From: Pseudalkalibacillus sp. SCS-8
Lineage (GTDB): Bacteria; Bacillota; Bacilli; Bacillales; Fictibacillaceae
Assembly (NCBI RefSeq): GCF_040126055.1
Contig: NZ_CP143541.1
Span: 372,001 to 436,000 of the forward strand
DNA length: 64,000 bases
Reading direction: 5' to 3'
Shown: one piece after another, positions 28,524 to 37,973 of the stretch
Numbering within the stretch: position 1 is the first letter of the stretch
How the letters are laid out: every line of letters starts with the position of its first letter
Translations under genes and position numbers: made by a program
Notes under the pieces: model-generated
The model's database searches: none
The model's input: the letters and a program-made list of their open reading frames with translations, nothing else
Told to the model about the DNA's origin: nothing

Positions 28524-29990
28524 GTGACAAATGCAGGATGGAACTTTGATAACAGTTACGCGAAACTGCCGGAATCCTTCTACTCCAAGATAGAACCGAA
28601 CCCTGTACGCGACCCAAAATTAATCCTTTTTAATGAAAAATTAGCAGAATCACTCGGACTTGATAAAGAAGCGCTCCAAAAGGAAGAGGGAGTTGCGGTG
28701 TTTGCCGGAAACGAAACACCTGAAGGAGCATTGCCACTCGCACAAGCTTATGCTGGCCACCAGTTCGGAAACTTCACGATGCTTGGCGACGGACGAGCGA
28801 TGATGATCGGTGAACAGATCACCCCAAACGGCAAACGATTCGACATCCAGCTGAAAGGCTCAGGTCGAACGCCTTATTCTCGTGGAGGAGATGGGCGAGC
28901 AGCACTTGGACCGATGCTACGCGAATACATCATCAGTGAGGCGATGCATGCGCTTGGAATCCGGACAACCCGTAGCTTAGCCGTCGTAACAACGGGAGAA
29001 CCGGTCTATCGGGAGACAGCACTACAAGGCGCGATTTTAACCCGAGTGGCGGCGAGCCATATTCGTGTCGGAACATTCCAGTACGTTGCCGGAAAAGGCG
29101 ATGATGTGGATGAGTTGAAAGAACTTGCAGATTATACGATTAAACGCCATTACCCGTATATTAAAGGGGAGGGCGGAGATCGCTACCTTACCTTATTGAA
29201 GGAAGTAATCAAAAAACAAGCGGAGCTCATCGCCAAATGGCAGCTCGTCGGCTTCATCCATGGCGTCATGAACACGGACAACATGACCCTCAGCGGTGAA
29301 ACAATCGACTACGGACCTTGTGCGTTCATGGACACATTCAACATGGCAACCGTCTTCAGCTCCATCGATACTCAGGGACGCTATGCGTATCAAAACCAAC
29401 CAGCAATCGGCGCCTGGAACCTGGCACGATTTGCGGAAACCCTGCTGCCGCTTCTGCATGACGAGCAGAAGGAAGCGATCAAGATTGCGGAAAAGGAAAT
29501 CGGCCACTTTGCCGACTTTTACTATGCACACTGGCTCGATGGAATGAGGAAAAAGCTCGGTTTGTATAATGAAGAAAAAGAAGACGAAAAACTGTTTGAA
29601 GACCTGCTGAAGCTCATGCAAGAGAATGAAGCCGACTATACAAACACATTCCTGTCATTGACATTTGATAAGGAATTTGAAGGTACAGAGGAACTGCTGA
29701 AAAGCGCCCAATTTGATGAATGGAAAAAACGCTGGAATGAAAGACTCGAACGCCAAGAAAAGTCCAAGGAAGACGCACATCAACTCATGAAAAACAACAA
29801 CCCAGCAGTCATACCACGTAACCATAGAGTGGAAGATGCGTTAAAAGCAGCTGTGGAACAAGGTGACTATAGCGTTATGGAGAAATTACTTGATGCTCTA
29901 TCAAATCCATACGCTCATACAAAGGAACAGGAAGCGTATTGTACACTACCAGAAAAGGTAACGCCATACGTGACGTATTGTGGGACCTGA
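28524..29990 (+). CDS. selO: SelO/YdiU-family protein adenylyltransferase
   Basis: A 488-residue pseudokinase-fold enzyme that AMPylates target proteins, linked to redox stress in the family. It begins with [12 protein letters not shown] and ends YVTYCGT, both family landmarks. The nucleotide-binding region includes [10 protein letters not shown] and [26 protein letters not shown], and the metal site is [27 protein letters not shown] eight bases before the GTG at 28524 favours this start; an ATG at 28518 is an alternative. Length is normal. Confidence 0.92.
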   Translation: MTNAGWNFDNSYAKLPESFYSKIEPNPVRDPKLILFNEKLAESLGLDKEALQKEEGVAVFAGNETPEGALPLAQAYAGHQFGNFTMLGDGRAMMIGEQITPNGKRFDIQLKGSGRTPYSRGGDGRAALGPMLREYIISEAMHALGIRTTRSLAVVTTGEPVYRETALQGAILTRVAASHIRVGTFQYVAGKGDDVDELKELADYTIKRHYPYIKGEGGDRYLTLLKEVIKKQAELIAKWQLVGFIHGVMNTDNMTLSGETIDYGPCAFMDTFNMATVFSSIDTQGRYAYQNQPAIGAWNLARFAETLLPLLHDEQKEAIKIAEKEIGHFADFYYAHWLDGMRKKLGLYNEEKEDEKLFEDLLKLMQENEADYTNTFLSLTFDKEFEGTEELLKSAQFDEWKKRWNERLERQEKSKEDAHQLMKNNNPAVIPRNHRVEDALKAAVEQGDYSVMEKLLDALSNPYAHTKEQEAYCTLPEKVTPYVTYCGT

Positions 29991-30063
29991 AAAATTAGTG
30001 GGTAACAGAAAAATTTGGTAAAATATTTAATTAAGAATTCAAATGTATTTGGGAGGAAATCTA

Positions 30064-31179
30064 ATGAGTTTACAGGAAGAAATAGATGCTAAATCCAAAG
30101 AAATTTTTTCTGATGGATACCCTATGTCAATAGGAGAAATAATCAGTTTATATAAAGAAGGTGATATAGATATTCATCCAGAGTTTCAACGATTTTATAG
30201 ATGGAATCATCTTCAGAAGACTAAATTAATTGAATCTATATTATTGGGCATTCCTATTCCATCAATTTTCGTATCCCAAAGAGAAGATGGTGTTTGGGAC
30301 GTGATTGATGGTCTTCAACGTCTTTCAACCATTTTTGAATTCCTAGGAATATTAAAAAATGAAAAAGGTGAGACTCTGCCACCTTTGGAATTATTAGAAA
30401 CTGATTATTTACCTTCATTAAAAGAAAAATTATGGGAGAGTGAAAACGAAGAGAAATCGTTTACCAATATACAAAGAAGACTTTTTAAACGCCAAAAGAT
30501 AGATATTAAGATAGTTAATAAGGAGAGTGACAAAGATACAAAGTATGAATTATTTCAAAGATTAAATACTGGCGGAACTGCCTTAAGTAGCCAGGAAGTA
30601 AGAAATTGTTTATTAGTGATGATTAATAAAGAATTCTATTATTGGATTAAAGAGCTTGGGGAGTACCAGCCATTTTTAAATTGCATTTCCATTTCTGAAA
30701 AATTAAAAGATGAACAATTTCATTTAGAATTATTACTGAGATTTTTTGCATACAAAAATTCAAGCTCTGAAGAATTAAAACGATTTAAAGACTTAGATGA
30801 TTTTATTACTAGTAAGATGATTGAATTTACCAAGGAAGGTAGATTTAATAAAGAGAAAGAAGAAAAAATTTTCAAAAATACTTTTAACATGTTAAATAAT
30901 ACTTTAGGAGAAGATTCTTTTAAAAGGTATAATTCAGATATTAAAAGATTTCAGGGTCAATTTTTGATTTCGGCTTTTGAAGTAATAGCCATAGGTATTG
31001 GGTGTAACTTAGGAGGAGATTCAAAAGCATATTCTCAATCATATACAGATAAACTAACCAATAAAATAAAGAACTTATGGACAAACAAAACATTTAGAAA
31101 TAATTCTGGGAGCGGGAGTAACGCAAAAAATCGTCTTCCTAAACTAATTCCTCTAGGTAAAGAGTTGTTTAAACTATGA
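30064..31179 (+). CDS. DUF262 (GmrSD/ParB-like) domain protein
   Basis: A 371-residue protein. The N-terminal DUF262 domain has FQRFYRWNHLQKTKLIESILLG split over residues 41-62 and the ParB-like motif V80-I-D-G-L-Q-R near 80-86, which is a nucleotide-binding and hydrolysis site in the family. DUF262 proteins occur in type IV restriction (GmrS) and in abortive-infection pairs. GGGAGG before the ATG at 30064 sets the start. Its stop overlaps the start of a HEPN gene (ATGA), so they form a two-gene module. AT-rich codons contrast with selO upstream. Confidence 0.88.
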   Translation: MSLQEEIDAKSKEIFSDGYPMSIGEIISLYKEGDIDIHPEFQRFYRWNHLQKTKLIESILLGIPIPSIFVSQREDGVWDVIDGLQRLSTIFEFLGILKNEKGETLPPLELLETDYLPSLKEKLWESENEEKSFTNIQRRLFKRQKIDIKIVNKESDKDTKYELFQRLNTGGTALSSQEVRNCLLVMINKEFYYWIKELGEYQPFLNCISISEKLKDEQFHLELLLRFFAYKNSSSEELKRFKDLDDFITSKMIEFTKEGRFNKEKEEKIFKNTFNMLNNTLGEDSFKRYNSDIKRFQGQFLISAFEVIAIGIGCNLGGDSKAYSQSYTDKLTNKIKNLWTNKTFRNNSGSGSNAKNRLPKLIPLGKELFKL

Positions 31180-31826
31180 GGAAAATAAGAACCATAGAGG
31201 AATTGGAACAAGCTCTAGATGAAGATTTTGCTTGGAGAAGAAAAGAACTAACATCATTAAAAAATGAAGTTAAAAAATCAAAAGATCCAATATTAAAAAC
31301 TAAGATTAGAACAGGTATAACACTTCTTTATGCTCACTGGGAAGGGTTTATTAAGAATTCAGCTGATTTATATTTACAGTATGTTTCTTTAAGAAGATTA
31401 TCCTACCAAGAATTAAATACTAGTTTAATGGCCTTATCACTTAAAAAGAAAATGAACGAGTTTGTTGAAACAAATCAATCATCAATTCATTCTCAATTTA
31501 TTGATTATATATTAAATAACTTAAATGAACGAGCACATCTTCCTCACCAAGATATTATTAATACTCAATCAAACTTAAGTTCAAAGGTACTGAAAGAGAT
31601 TATGCATACAATTGGATTAGATTATACTGAATTTAAACTAAAAGAGAATTTAATAGATTACAAACTGCTGAATTCTAGAAACAACATAGCCCATGGTCAG
31701 TATTTAGTTATAGGTAAAGATGACTATTTAAACTTGCATGATGAAATAGTCTCTCTATTAGTCTTATTTAAGAACAAGATAAACAATTGTGCAATTAACA
31801 AATTATATTTAAATAAATCAAGTTAA
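31176..31826 (+). CDS. MAE_28990-like HEPN protein paired with DUF262
   Basis: A 216-residue helical protein. R168-N-N-I-A-H173 is the HEPN R-x4-H signature, and TKIRTGITLLYAHWEGFIKNS near residue 42-62 is typical of the MAE_28990/MAE_18760 HEPN group, which is found next to DUF262 genes. The start overlaps the DUF262 stop by four bases. It is probably an RNase effector controlled by DUF262. The pair resembles a toxin-antitoxin or anti-phage cassette. Confidence 0.82.
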   Translation: MRKIRTIEELEQALDEDFAWRRKELTSLKNEVKKSKDPILKTKIRTGITLLYAHWEGFIKNSADLYLQYVSLRRLSYQELNTSLMALSLKKKMNEFVETNQSSIHSQFIDYILNNLNERAHLPHQDIINTQSNLSSKVLKEIMHTIGLDYTEFKLKENLIDYKLLNSRNNIAHGQYLVIGKDDYLNLHDEIVSLLVLFKNKINNCAINKLYLNKSS

Positions 31827-31846
31827 ATTATAATCAACAAATACGC

Positions 31847-31887
31847 AAAACCTATTAATTCGGTATAATTACCAATAATAGGTTTTT
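31847..31887 (+). terminator. Terminator of DUF262-HEPN pair
   Basis: AAAACCTATTA pairs with TAATAGGTTTTT. It lies just before the helicase gene, whose SD follows directly. Confidence 0.75.
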
Positions 31888-31904
31888 CTTTTGGGGTGAT
31901 GTGT

Positions 31905-34900
31905 TTGTTTAAAGAGGGTTTGTATGAAGAGGTTATTAGTCAGAAGTTAAGGGAAAGTTTAACGGAGCTCGAACGGGAGCAGTTTGATATCGGTACGGAA
32001 CTGATGGATGTTGAGGAAGCACGTAAAAAGCTGGCAGCCTATATTTCCTACATAACAAGGAAAGCATTAAAATTGGCTCGTGATACTGAATCAGATGATC
32101 AAGAGGCGCTGCTTCGGCAAATTCGGGTTTGTAACGAAATCATTTCTTATCTCAGTACATATTTAGATGATCAAGAGTTTCAATCCTTACAAATTGCGGA
32201 GGAAGGGGAGATCCTGACTTCCGTTTATTCAAAATTGAACACTATTAAAAGCTTGAAAAAGGACAAACCGTTACGGCCTGTGACGCCTTTGTCGGAAAGC
32301 TCTTTGTTTACGGGTTCCAACTATGAACCCAATATGCTCAATGAATTGAAGAAAGAGATTTTGACATCCAATGAGATTAACATGCTTGTGTCGTTCATCA
32401 AGTGGAGCGGGCTTCGTTGCATTATGGAGGAGCTTCGGGATTTTACAACTCGAAAAAATGGTCGGCTTCGTGTTATCACAACTTCTTACATGGAAGCGAC
32501 CGATTTTAAAGCGATTATGGAGCTCAGCAAGTTACCGAATACAGAAATCAAGATCTCCTATGATATCAAGCGGACGAGACTGCATGCAAAAGCGTACATG
32601 TTCAAGCGTGATACAAAATTCAGCACGGCTTATATCGGCTCCTCTAATCTATCGAATCCTGCTTTGACTTCCGGGCTAGAATGGAATGTGAAGATTACCG
32701 AGAAAGATTCATTTGACGTCATGAAGAAGGTCGATGCTACCTTTGAAACGTATTGGAATGATGAAGAGTTCGTCACCTTTAATCCAGAGGATGAGAACGA
32801 CCGAAACCACCTTAGAACCACACTGAAAAAGTCTACGAAAGAAGAAACACCCATCCATTTTTCTTTTGAAATCAGACCTTACCATTATCAAAAAGAAATA
32901 CTCGAAAACCTTCAGGTCGAACGAGAAGTATATGGCCGTAACAAAAATCTTCTTGTTGCTGCGACAGGTGTTGGAAAGACGGTCATCTCAGCTTTCGATT
33001 ACCGGCGTTTTGTAAAAGAGCACGGGCATCCGCAGAGGCTTCTGTTTGTTGCCCACCGGGAGGAAATTTTAAAGCAGAGTCGTGATACGTTCAGGGCGAT
33101 TCTTCAGGACTTGAATTTCGGGGATTTGCTCGTTGGAAAAGAAAAACCTGAGGATCTCGACCATCTTTTTATCAGTATTCAAAGCTTTAATAGTACTAAG
33201 CTGTATGAAAAGACGACGCCTGATTATTATGACTTCATCATAGTCGATGAGTTTCACCATGCTGCAGCAAGTTCCTATCAAAAGCTACTGGATTATTACG
33301 AGCCGAAGATTTTACTAGGATTGACGGCGACCCCAGAGCGTATGGATGGGAAAAGTGTGCTGTCCAATTTCGACGATCGAATTGCCGCTGAAATGAGATT
33401 GACTGAAGCGATTAACCGGAAGTTACTCAGTCCTTTCCAATATTTCTGTGTGACTGATGAAGTAGACCTATCAAAGCTGAAGTGGAGCCGAAGAGGGTAT
33501 GACTTGCGTGAGCTTGAGAATGTGTATACCCACAATACGAAGCGTAGCTATCAAGTTTTGAAGAGCATCTATAAATACGTGACCGATATGGATGATGTGA
33601 AAGGACTTGGCTTCTGTGTCGGAGTAGACCATGCAAAGTATATGGCGAAGTTTTTCAATGAACAAGATGTACCTTCTATTGCTTTGCACGGGGGAACGGA
33701 TACGGAAACAAGACAATCTGCGAAACATCGGTTGTTGTCTGGGGAAATCCGGTTTATCTTTGTCGCTGATTTATATAATGAAGGTGTCGACTTACCTGAA
33801 GTAAATACGGTCTTGTTTCTGCGACCGACAGAAAGTTTGACGGTATTTTTGCAACAGCTAGGGCGGGGGTTACGTTTAGCAGAAGATAAAGAGTGCTTAA
33901 CGGTGCTCGATTTTATCGGACAAGCGCATAAAAATTACAACTTTGAAGAAAAGTTCCGTGCATTGATGGGGAAAACAAAACATTCAGTAAAGCATTATGT
34001 TGAGAATGGCTTTTCGAATTTGCCGAAGGGCTCTTTCATCCAGCTTGAAAAGCAAGCGAAGGAATACATCCTACGGAACATCAAATCTACTGCGAATACC
34101 CGGTCGAACCTTATTCAAAAGATGAAATACTTTCAGGAAGACACAGGGGTGGAGCTAACACTAGAAAACTTCCTCAATCATTACAACCTGACACTGTATG
34201 ATTTTTACGGGAAAAGTGGAGATCGATCCTTTTTCCGAATGAAAGCAGAAGCTGGATTAACAGATGAACGAGTAATTGAAAATGAAGCAATCTGGACGAA
34301 ACGATTTCCAAATCTCTTCCACTTGGATTCCAAGAGGTTGTTGGAATTCTACTTACGGTATATAGATGGGTTCAGGCCACAAAGTGAAGAAGAGAAGCTG
34401 ATGGTCAATATGCTGTACTATTCGTTTTACAATGGCCACCCTGAAAAGGAAGGATTACATTCGATAGAAGAGGGATTGGTGAAGATTTTCGCAATTCCAG
34501 TGATAAAAGAAGAAATCCGAACCATCCTTATCTACAACTATAATCTCATCAAGTTACTAGAATACGAGCATGACTTTCCGTTTGCCAATCCATTAGGTGT
34601 GCACAGCAATTATACAACTGCTCAGGTTATGGCATCTTTCGGCTATTTTAACGAAGAGAAAAGTCCTGCATTCAGAGAAGGTGTGAAGCATTTTCAAGAA
34701 AAGAATCTCGATATCTTCTTTATCACGCTGAACAAGTCTGAAAAGGATTTCTCACCGTCTACACTTTATGAAGATTATGCGATTAATGAGAGGCTGTTCC
34801 ATTGGCAATCTCAAAGTACAGTGTCTGCTACGAGTAAAACGGCACAACGTTACATCCACCACAGAGAAAACGGTCACCAAATCGCGTTATTTATCAGAGA

Positions 34901-35057
34901 GTACAAAAAAGAGAACGGCTATACTTCTCCATTTACTTTCCTTGGTACAGCGGACTATGTCCAACACTCAGGAAGCAAGCCAATGAGCATCACCTGGAGA
35001 CTAAGACGCGAAATGCCACCAATGTTAGTACCGAAAGCGAATAAGAATGTGTTGTAA
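31905..35057 (+). CDS. PLD-DEAD/DEAH helicase-DUF3427-type protein
   Basis: A 1050-residue multidomain protein. Residues about 130-290 form a phospholipase D-like nuclease half-domain with H227-A-K229 and Y-I-G-S-S-N at 243-248. A superfamily 2 helicase follows: Walker A AATGVGKTV, the DEFHH box, LTATPER, and QQLGRGLRLAE. The C-terminal 400 residues match the DUF3427 layout. Such proteins are putative DNA-processing or restriction-like enzymes. GGGGTG lies over the ATG at 31899, so the TTG at 31905 is the more likely start. Its base composition is nearer the host genes than its AT-rich neighbours. Confidence 0.88.
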   Translation: MFKEGLYEEVISQKLRESLTELEREQFDIGTELMDVEEARKKLAAYISYITRKALKLARDTESDDQEALLRQIRVCNEIISYLSTYLDDQEFQSLQIAEEGEILTSVYSKLNTIKSLKKDKPLRPVTPLSESSLFTGSNYEPNMLNELKKEILTSNEINMLVSFIKWSGLRCIMEELRDFTTRKNGRLRVITTSYMEATDFKAIMELSKLPNTEIKISYDIKRTRLHAKAYMFKRDTKFSTAYIGSSNLSNPALTSGLEWNVKITEKDSFDVMKKVDATFETYWNDEEFVTFNPEDENDRNHLRTTLKKSTKEETPIHFSFEIRPYHYQKEILENLQVEREVYGRNKNLLVAATGVGKTVISAFDYRRFVKEHGHPQRLLFVAHREEILKQSRDTFRAILQDLNFGDLLVGKEKPEDLDHLFISIQSFNSTKLYEKTTPDYYDFIIVDEFHHAAASSYQKLLDYYEPKILLGLTATPERMDGKSVLSNFDDRIAAEMRLTEAINRKLLSPFQYFCVTDEVDLSKLKWSRRGYDLRELENVYTHNTKRSYQVLKSIYKYVTDMDDVKGLGFCVGVDHAKYMAKFFNEQDVPSIALHGGTDTETRQSAKHRLLSGEIRFIFVADLYNEGVDLPEVNTVLFLRPTESLTVFLQQLGRGLRLAEDKECLTVLDFIGQAHKNYNFEEKFRALMGKTKHSVKHYVENGFSNLPKGSFIQLEKQAKEYILRNIKSTANTRSNLIQKMKYFQEDTGVELTLENFLNHYNLTLYDFYGKSGDRSFFRMKAEAGLTDERVIENEAIWTKRFPNLFHLDSKRLLEFYLRYIDGFRPQSEEEKLMVNMLYYSFYNGHPEKEGLHSIEEGLVKIFAIPVIKEEIRTILIYNYNLIKLLEYEHDFPFANPLGVHSNYTTAQVMASFGYFNEEKSPAFREGVKHFQEKNLDIFFITLNKSEKDFSPSTLYEDYAINERLFHWQSQSTVSATSKTAQRYIHHRENGHQIALFIREYKKENGYTSPFTFLGTADYVQHSGSKPMSITWRLRREMPPMLVPKANKNVL

Positions 35058-35107
35058 TCCGACATGAATTTCAAAGCAATCACTCTAATGGGAATGGGGG
35101 AAAGTAT

Positions 35108-35530
35108 ATGAAAAAGGTGGTTCTACTTTCATGTGTAAGTAAGAAAAAGGATACAGCAACCAACGCTGAAAATATGTATGATAGTACTCTTTTTAAATAT
35201 GCATTAAAGTACGCTCAATCTCACAACCCAGACAAAATATTTATATTGTCTGCACAATATGGATTATTAGAAACTTCAGATGTGATAAAACCCTATAATA
35301 AAACATTGAATAAAATGAAGAAAAATGAACAGCTAGAATGGAGTAACTTAGTTCTAAGACAAATGATCGTTAAGAAGTTGGATTTAAAAAAAGATCATTT
35401 CATTATTCTTGCTGGAAACCGTTATCGAAAATATCTCTTAGATTACATTACACATTATGAATTACCGTTAGAAGGAAAAAGAATAGGTGAACAGTTGTCT
35501 TTTCTAAAGGGAGCTGTTATCAATGAGTAA
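35108..35530 (+). CDS. DUF6884-family protein
   Basis: A 140-residue protein with VVLLSCVSKKKD at the start, YDSTLFKYALKYA, and ILSAQYGLLE, all typical of the DUF6884 family, distantly like YaaA-type proteins. Conserved Ser, Cys and Lys in SCVSKK may form an active or binding site. AT-rich codons, GGGGGAAAG ahead of the ATG, and an eight-base overlap with the next gene point to a two-gene transcript. Function unknown to me; genomic company suggests nucleic acid metabolism or defence. Confidence 0.8.
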   Translation: MKKVVLLSCVSKKKDTATNAENMYDSTLFKYALKYAQSHNPDKIFILSAQYGLLETSDVIKPYNKTLNKMKKNEQLEWSNLVLRQMIVKKLDLKKDHFIILAGNRYRKYLLDYITHYELPLEGKRIGEQLSFLKGAVINE

Positions 35531-36149
35531 TAAATGTAAGGATCTACATTATTATTTTAACGAATTGAAAAGACTTCATTTTCCTTATAAGGAAGAGCAA
35601 CTTCCTGATAACGGTATTTATATTCTGTTTGAAAAAGGTGAAAGTGCTCATAACGTAGATCGAGTTGTAAGGGTTGGTACACATACCGGTGTAGGTAAGC
35701 TTAGGTCAAGACTGAATGAACATTTTCTTGTTGAAAACAAAAACAGAAGTATCTTTAGAAAGAATATTGGTCGTGCAATCCTGAATAAACAAGAAGACCC
35801 ATATCTGAAGTTATGGGAATTAGATACAACAACAAGGAAAAACAAAGAACGATATCAAAAACTGCTTGATATGGAGTATCAAAAAGAAATAGAAAAAGAG
35901 ATAACCAGGATAATACAGAATAACTTCTCGTTTGTTGTTTTGGAGTTGACCGATAAACAGGTGAGATTAAATTTAGAAGCAAAAATTATTTCAGAAATAT
36001 CGAACTGCAAGATATGTAACTCTAGCAAATCTTGGTTAGGAAATTATTCGCCGAAAGAAAAGATACGTGAAAGTGGCTTGTGGCAAGTAAATAACTTGTA
36101 TAAACAAGGGCTATCAACTGGAGATTTAAACATCTTAGAGAGTTGTTAA
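35523..36149 (+). CDS. GIY-YIG-like nuclease-family protein
   Basis: A 208-residue protein. NGIYILFEKGE (GIY-YIL), then RVVRVGTHTG and LRSRLNEHF reproduce the GIY-x-YIG, R-x-G and basic-helix order of the GIY-YIG nuclease fold, with a candidate catalytic Glu in LEAKII near residue 160. A C-terminal part with two cysteines (CKICNSSKSWLGNYS) follows. It overlaps the DUF6884 gene by eight bases and ends before a GC-rich terminator. It could be a DNA nuclease working with DUF6884. Confidence 0.78.
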   Translation: MSNKCKDLHYYFNELKRLHFPYKEEQLPDNGIYILFEKGESAHNVDRVVRVGTHTGVGKLRSRLNEHFLVENKNRSIFRKNIGRAILNKQEDPYLKLWELDTTTRKNKERYQKLLDMEYQKEIEKEITRIIQNNFSFVVLELTDKQVRLNLEAKIISEISNCKICNSSKSWLGNYSPKEKIRESGLWQVNNLYKQGLSTGDLNILESC

Positions 36150-36196
36150 AAATATAGGACACTATATTTATTTTTAGATTTCAGCATGTCTCAATC

Positions 36197-36236
36197 CCAC
36201 CCTCACCTCATACACTTTAGGTGGGGGTGTTTTGTT
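36197..36236 (+). terminator. Terminator overlapping the next gene's ribosome binding site
   Basis: CCACCCTCACCT pairs with AGGTGGGGGTG and is followed by TTTTGTTT. The right arm is also the SD-like sequence for the MFS gene starting at 36236. Confidence 0.7.
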
Positions 36237-37402
36237 TGGGTGAGAGGCGGAGGGGCATTGTAGCGATTTACGTTGTGTTGTTTTTGTTGTCGTTGAGTTT
36301 ACATATACAGTTTCCGATCTTTACGCCTTATGCGGTGGCGCTTGGGGCGACGAGTTTTTTCATTAGTATCTTGATGAGTGTGTCTTCATTCGCAAACCTT
36401 TGTGGCAACCTGATTGCTGGTCCGCTCATCGATATGTTCGGCAAGAAACAGTTTATCGTCGTACCGCTATTTATCTCAGGGATTCTAATGGCGGGCCATG
36501 GATTTGCGACGGGGCCTGACGGTTTGTTGGTGCTGCGCTTGGTCAATGGTTTGGTGCTTGCTTTTATGACGCCTGCTTGTTTTGCGCTTTTATCGGGATA
36601 TGCACGGAACAGCCATGAACAGGGGAAGAACATGGCGTTCAATGGGCTGCTCATTACGATTGCGAACATTTTAGCACCTTTAATTGGCGGCCATTTGGTT
36701 GAGCACGTGGACTTTCGTGGGGCGTACTTCGTCATTGGATCGGCCCTTTTATTGACTGCGGTTTTCGCGCTTCTCTTTATTAAGGAATTTGAACCGATTA
36801 CGGTCCATCGTAAAAAGGTGGAGAGTGGAGGGAGATTCAGGTTTGACCAACAGCTGGTTGCAGTATATTTTGTCAGCTTCACCTTGATGTATGTGCATGG
36901 CACCCTGATGTATGAGCTGCCTTTTTTAATGGTTGAAGAAGGGGTGTCGATGAGTCATGGGGGGAAGTTGTTCAGCATCATCGGGTTAGGCACGCTTGTG
37001 GTGGTATGTATGACGTGGATCCACCGCATATCCGCCTCGATTCGGACGATGGTGGGAATGCTCGTGTTAGGGTTTTCCTTCTATCAAATGGTTATGCCAC
37101 TCGTTCCGATCACCTTCCATCAGCTGTTGTTCCTGATTGGCATGGGACTCGGAGTATTGTTTCCAGCCGTTACGACCTTACTCACAGAGAACACGGATAA
37201 AAGCAAACACGGCACAGCTTTCGGCATCCTGTCAGCCGTTTTCTCACTCGGTATGATTACGAGCTCACTGATCGCAGGTGCCTTCAGAGATATGATTTCG
37301 CCTTATTTCATTACCTTTGTGGTCATTGGTATAGCCGTCACGGTCATCGGAATGAGCCTGATTCATGTGAGGTGGAAGCCTGTACTGCATAAGAAACACT
37401 AG
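36236..37402 (+). CDS. MFS transporter
   Basis: A 388-residue major facilitator with 12 helices. Motif A after TM2 reads AGPLIDMFGKKQFIV. It resembles the YfkF/arabinose-efflux-like exporter group; substrate unknown. The start is uncertain. A TTG at 36236 lies six bases after a GGTGGGGGTG tract and gives GERRRGIVAIYVVLFLL, which keeps TM1 whole. Upstream GTG codons in the tract itself are less likely. The ribosome binding site lies inside the preceding terminator hairpin. Confidence 0.83.
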   Translation: MGERRRGIVAIYVVLFLLSLSLHIQFPIFTPYAVALGATSFFISILMSVSSFANLCGNLIAGPLIDMFGKKQFIVVPLFISGILMAGHGFATGPDGLLVLRLVNGLVLAFMTPACFALLSGYARNSHEQGKNMAFNGLLITIANILAPLIGGHLVEHVDFRGAYFVIGSALLLTAVFALLFIKEFEPITVHRKKVESGGRFRFDQQLVAVYFVSFTLMYVHGTLMYELPFLMVEEGVSMSHGGKLFSIIGLGTLVVVCMTWIHRISASIRTMVGMLVLGFSFYQMVMPLVPITFHQLLFLIGMGLGVLFPAVTTLLTENTDKSKHGTAFGILSAVFSLGMITSSLIAGAFRDMISPYFITFVVIGIAVTVIGMSLIHVRWKPVLHKKH

Positions 37403-37465
37403 CAAACTCGTTTATCGTTTTTTCGGTAGGCTCTTTTCGCATAGATTGTTGCTATTTTGACCATC

Positions 37466-37852
37466 CTTGTTTTACCTTTTAAAAAACCAGCTTCAGCAAG
37501 GAATATAGCCCCAGTTCAGACTGAAATAACCAACTTTTCCTTTTCATAATGCTTTTATTTGATTGTACTTGTTTTATAGCACGGAAAGGTCCCCCAGGAA
37601 CGACTATTACATCAAATTCGGGTGCGTTTTCGAAAAAGAAATCTGGTTGGATTATTAAACCGTTATGTACCCTTATGGCTCCAGTTTGTTCTGACACAGT
37701 ATTAACTAAAAACGGCTTATCTTTAATGTCTAATTGATTCATAAAACGTCTTCATCTGTATTAGTAGACAAGTTAAACACTTCATAGGGACCTGCAAAGT
37801 CTAATGCATCTCCATCATCAAACAACAATATACCAATGTGATATTACTTCAT
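37466..37852 (-). pseudogene. Decayed DJ-1/PfpI-family gene
   Basis: The minus strand keeps recognisable DJ-1/PfpI pieces in different frames. After GGAGGGGG and ATG-AAG comes a TAA at codon 3, then YHIGILLFDDGDALDFAGPYEVF. That frame ends in TGA near 37744, and the fold resumes in another frame from 37742 with PFLVNTVSEQTG, PEFDVIVVPGG. The nucleophile elbow normally reads S-V-C-T-G-A; here the Cys codon position reads TGA (SV-stop-TGAIFLAEAGFLKGKT), again in a shifted frame. At least two stops and two frame changes mean it is dead. The C-terminal part after GKT is lost. Confidence 0.82.
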
Positions 37853-37973
37853 ATCAACCCCCTCCTTTTTTCTCAGATTATACCAGTAGTGGGTATTTAT
37901 AAAGAGGATTTACCAGTTAGACTAATTTACCGATAAAGATTTCTATAGTTAATCAATGAGCCACCATCATTTT

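Noticed and set aside
31905-35057. Hachiman or Zorya helicase
   Set aside because: The PLD N-terminus and DUF3427-like C-terminus do not fit those systems, and their partner genes are absent.
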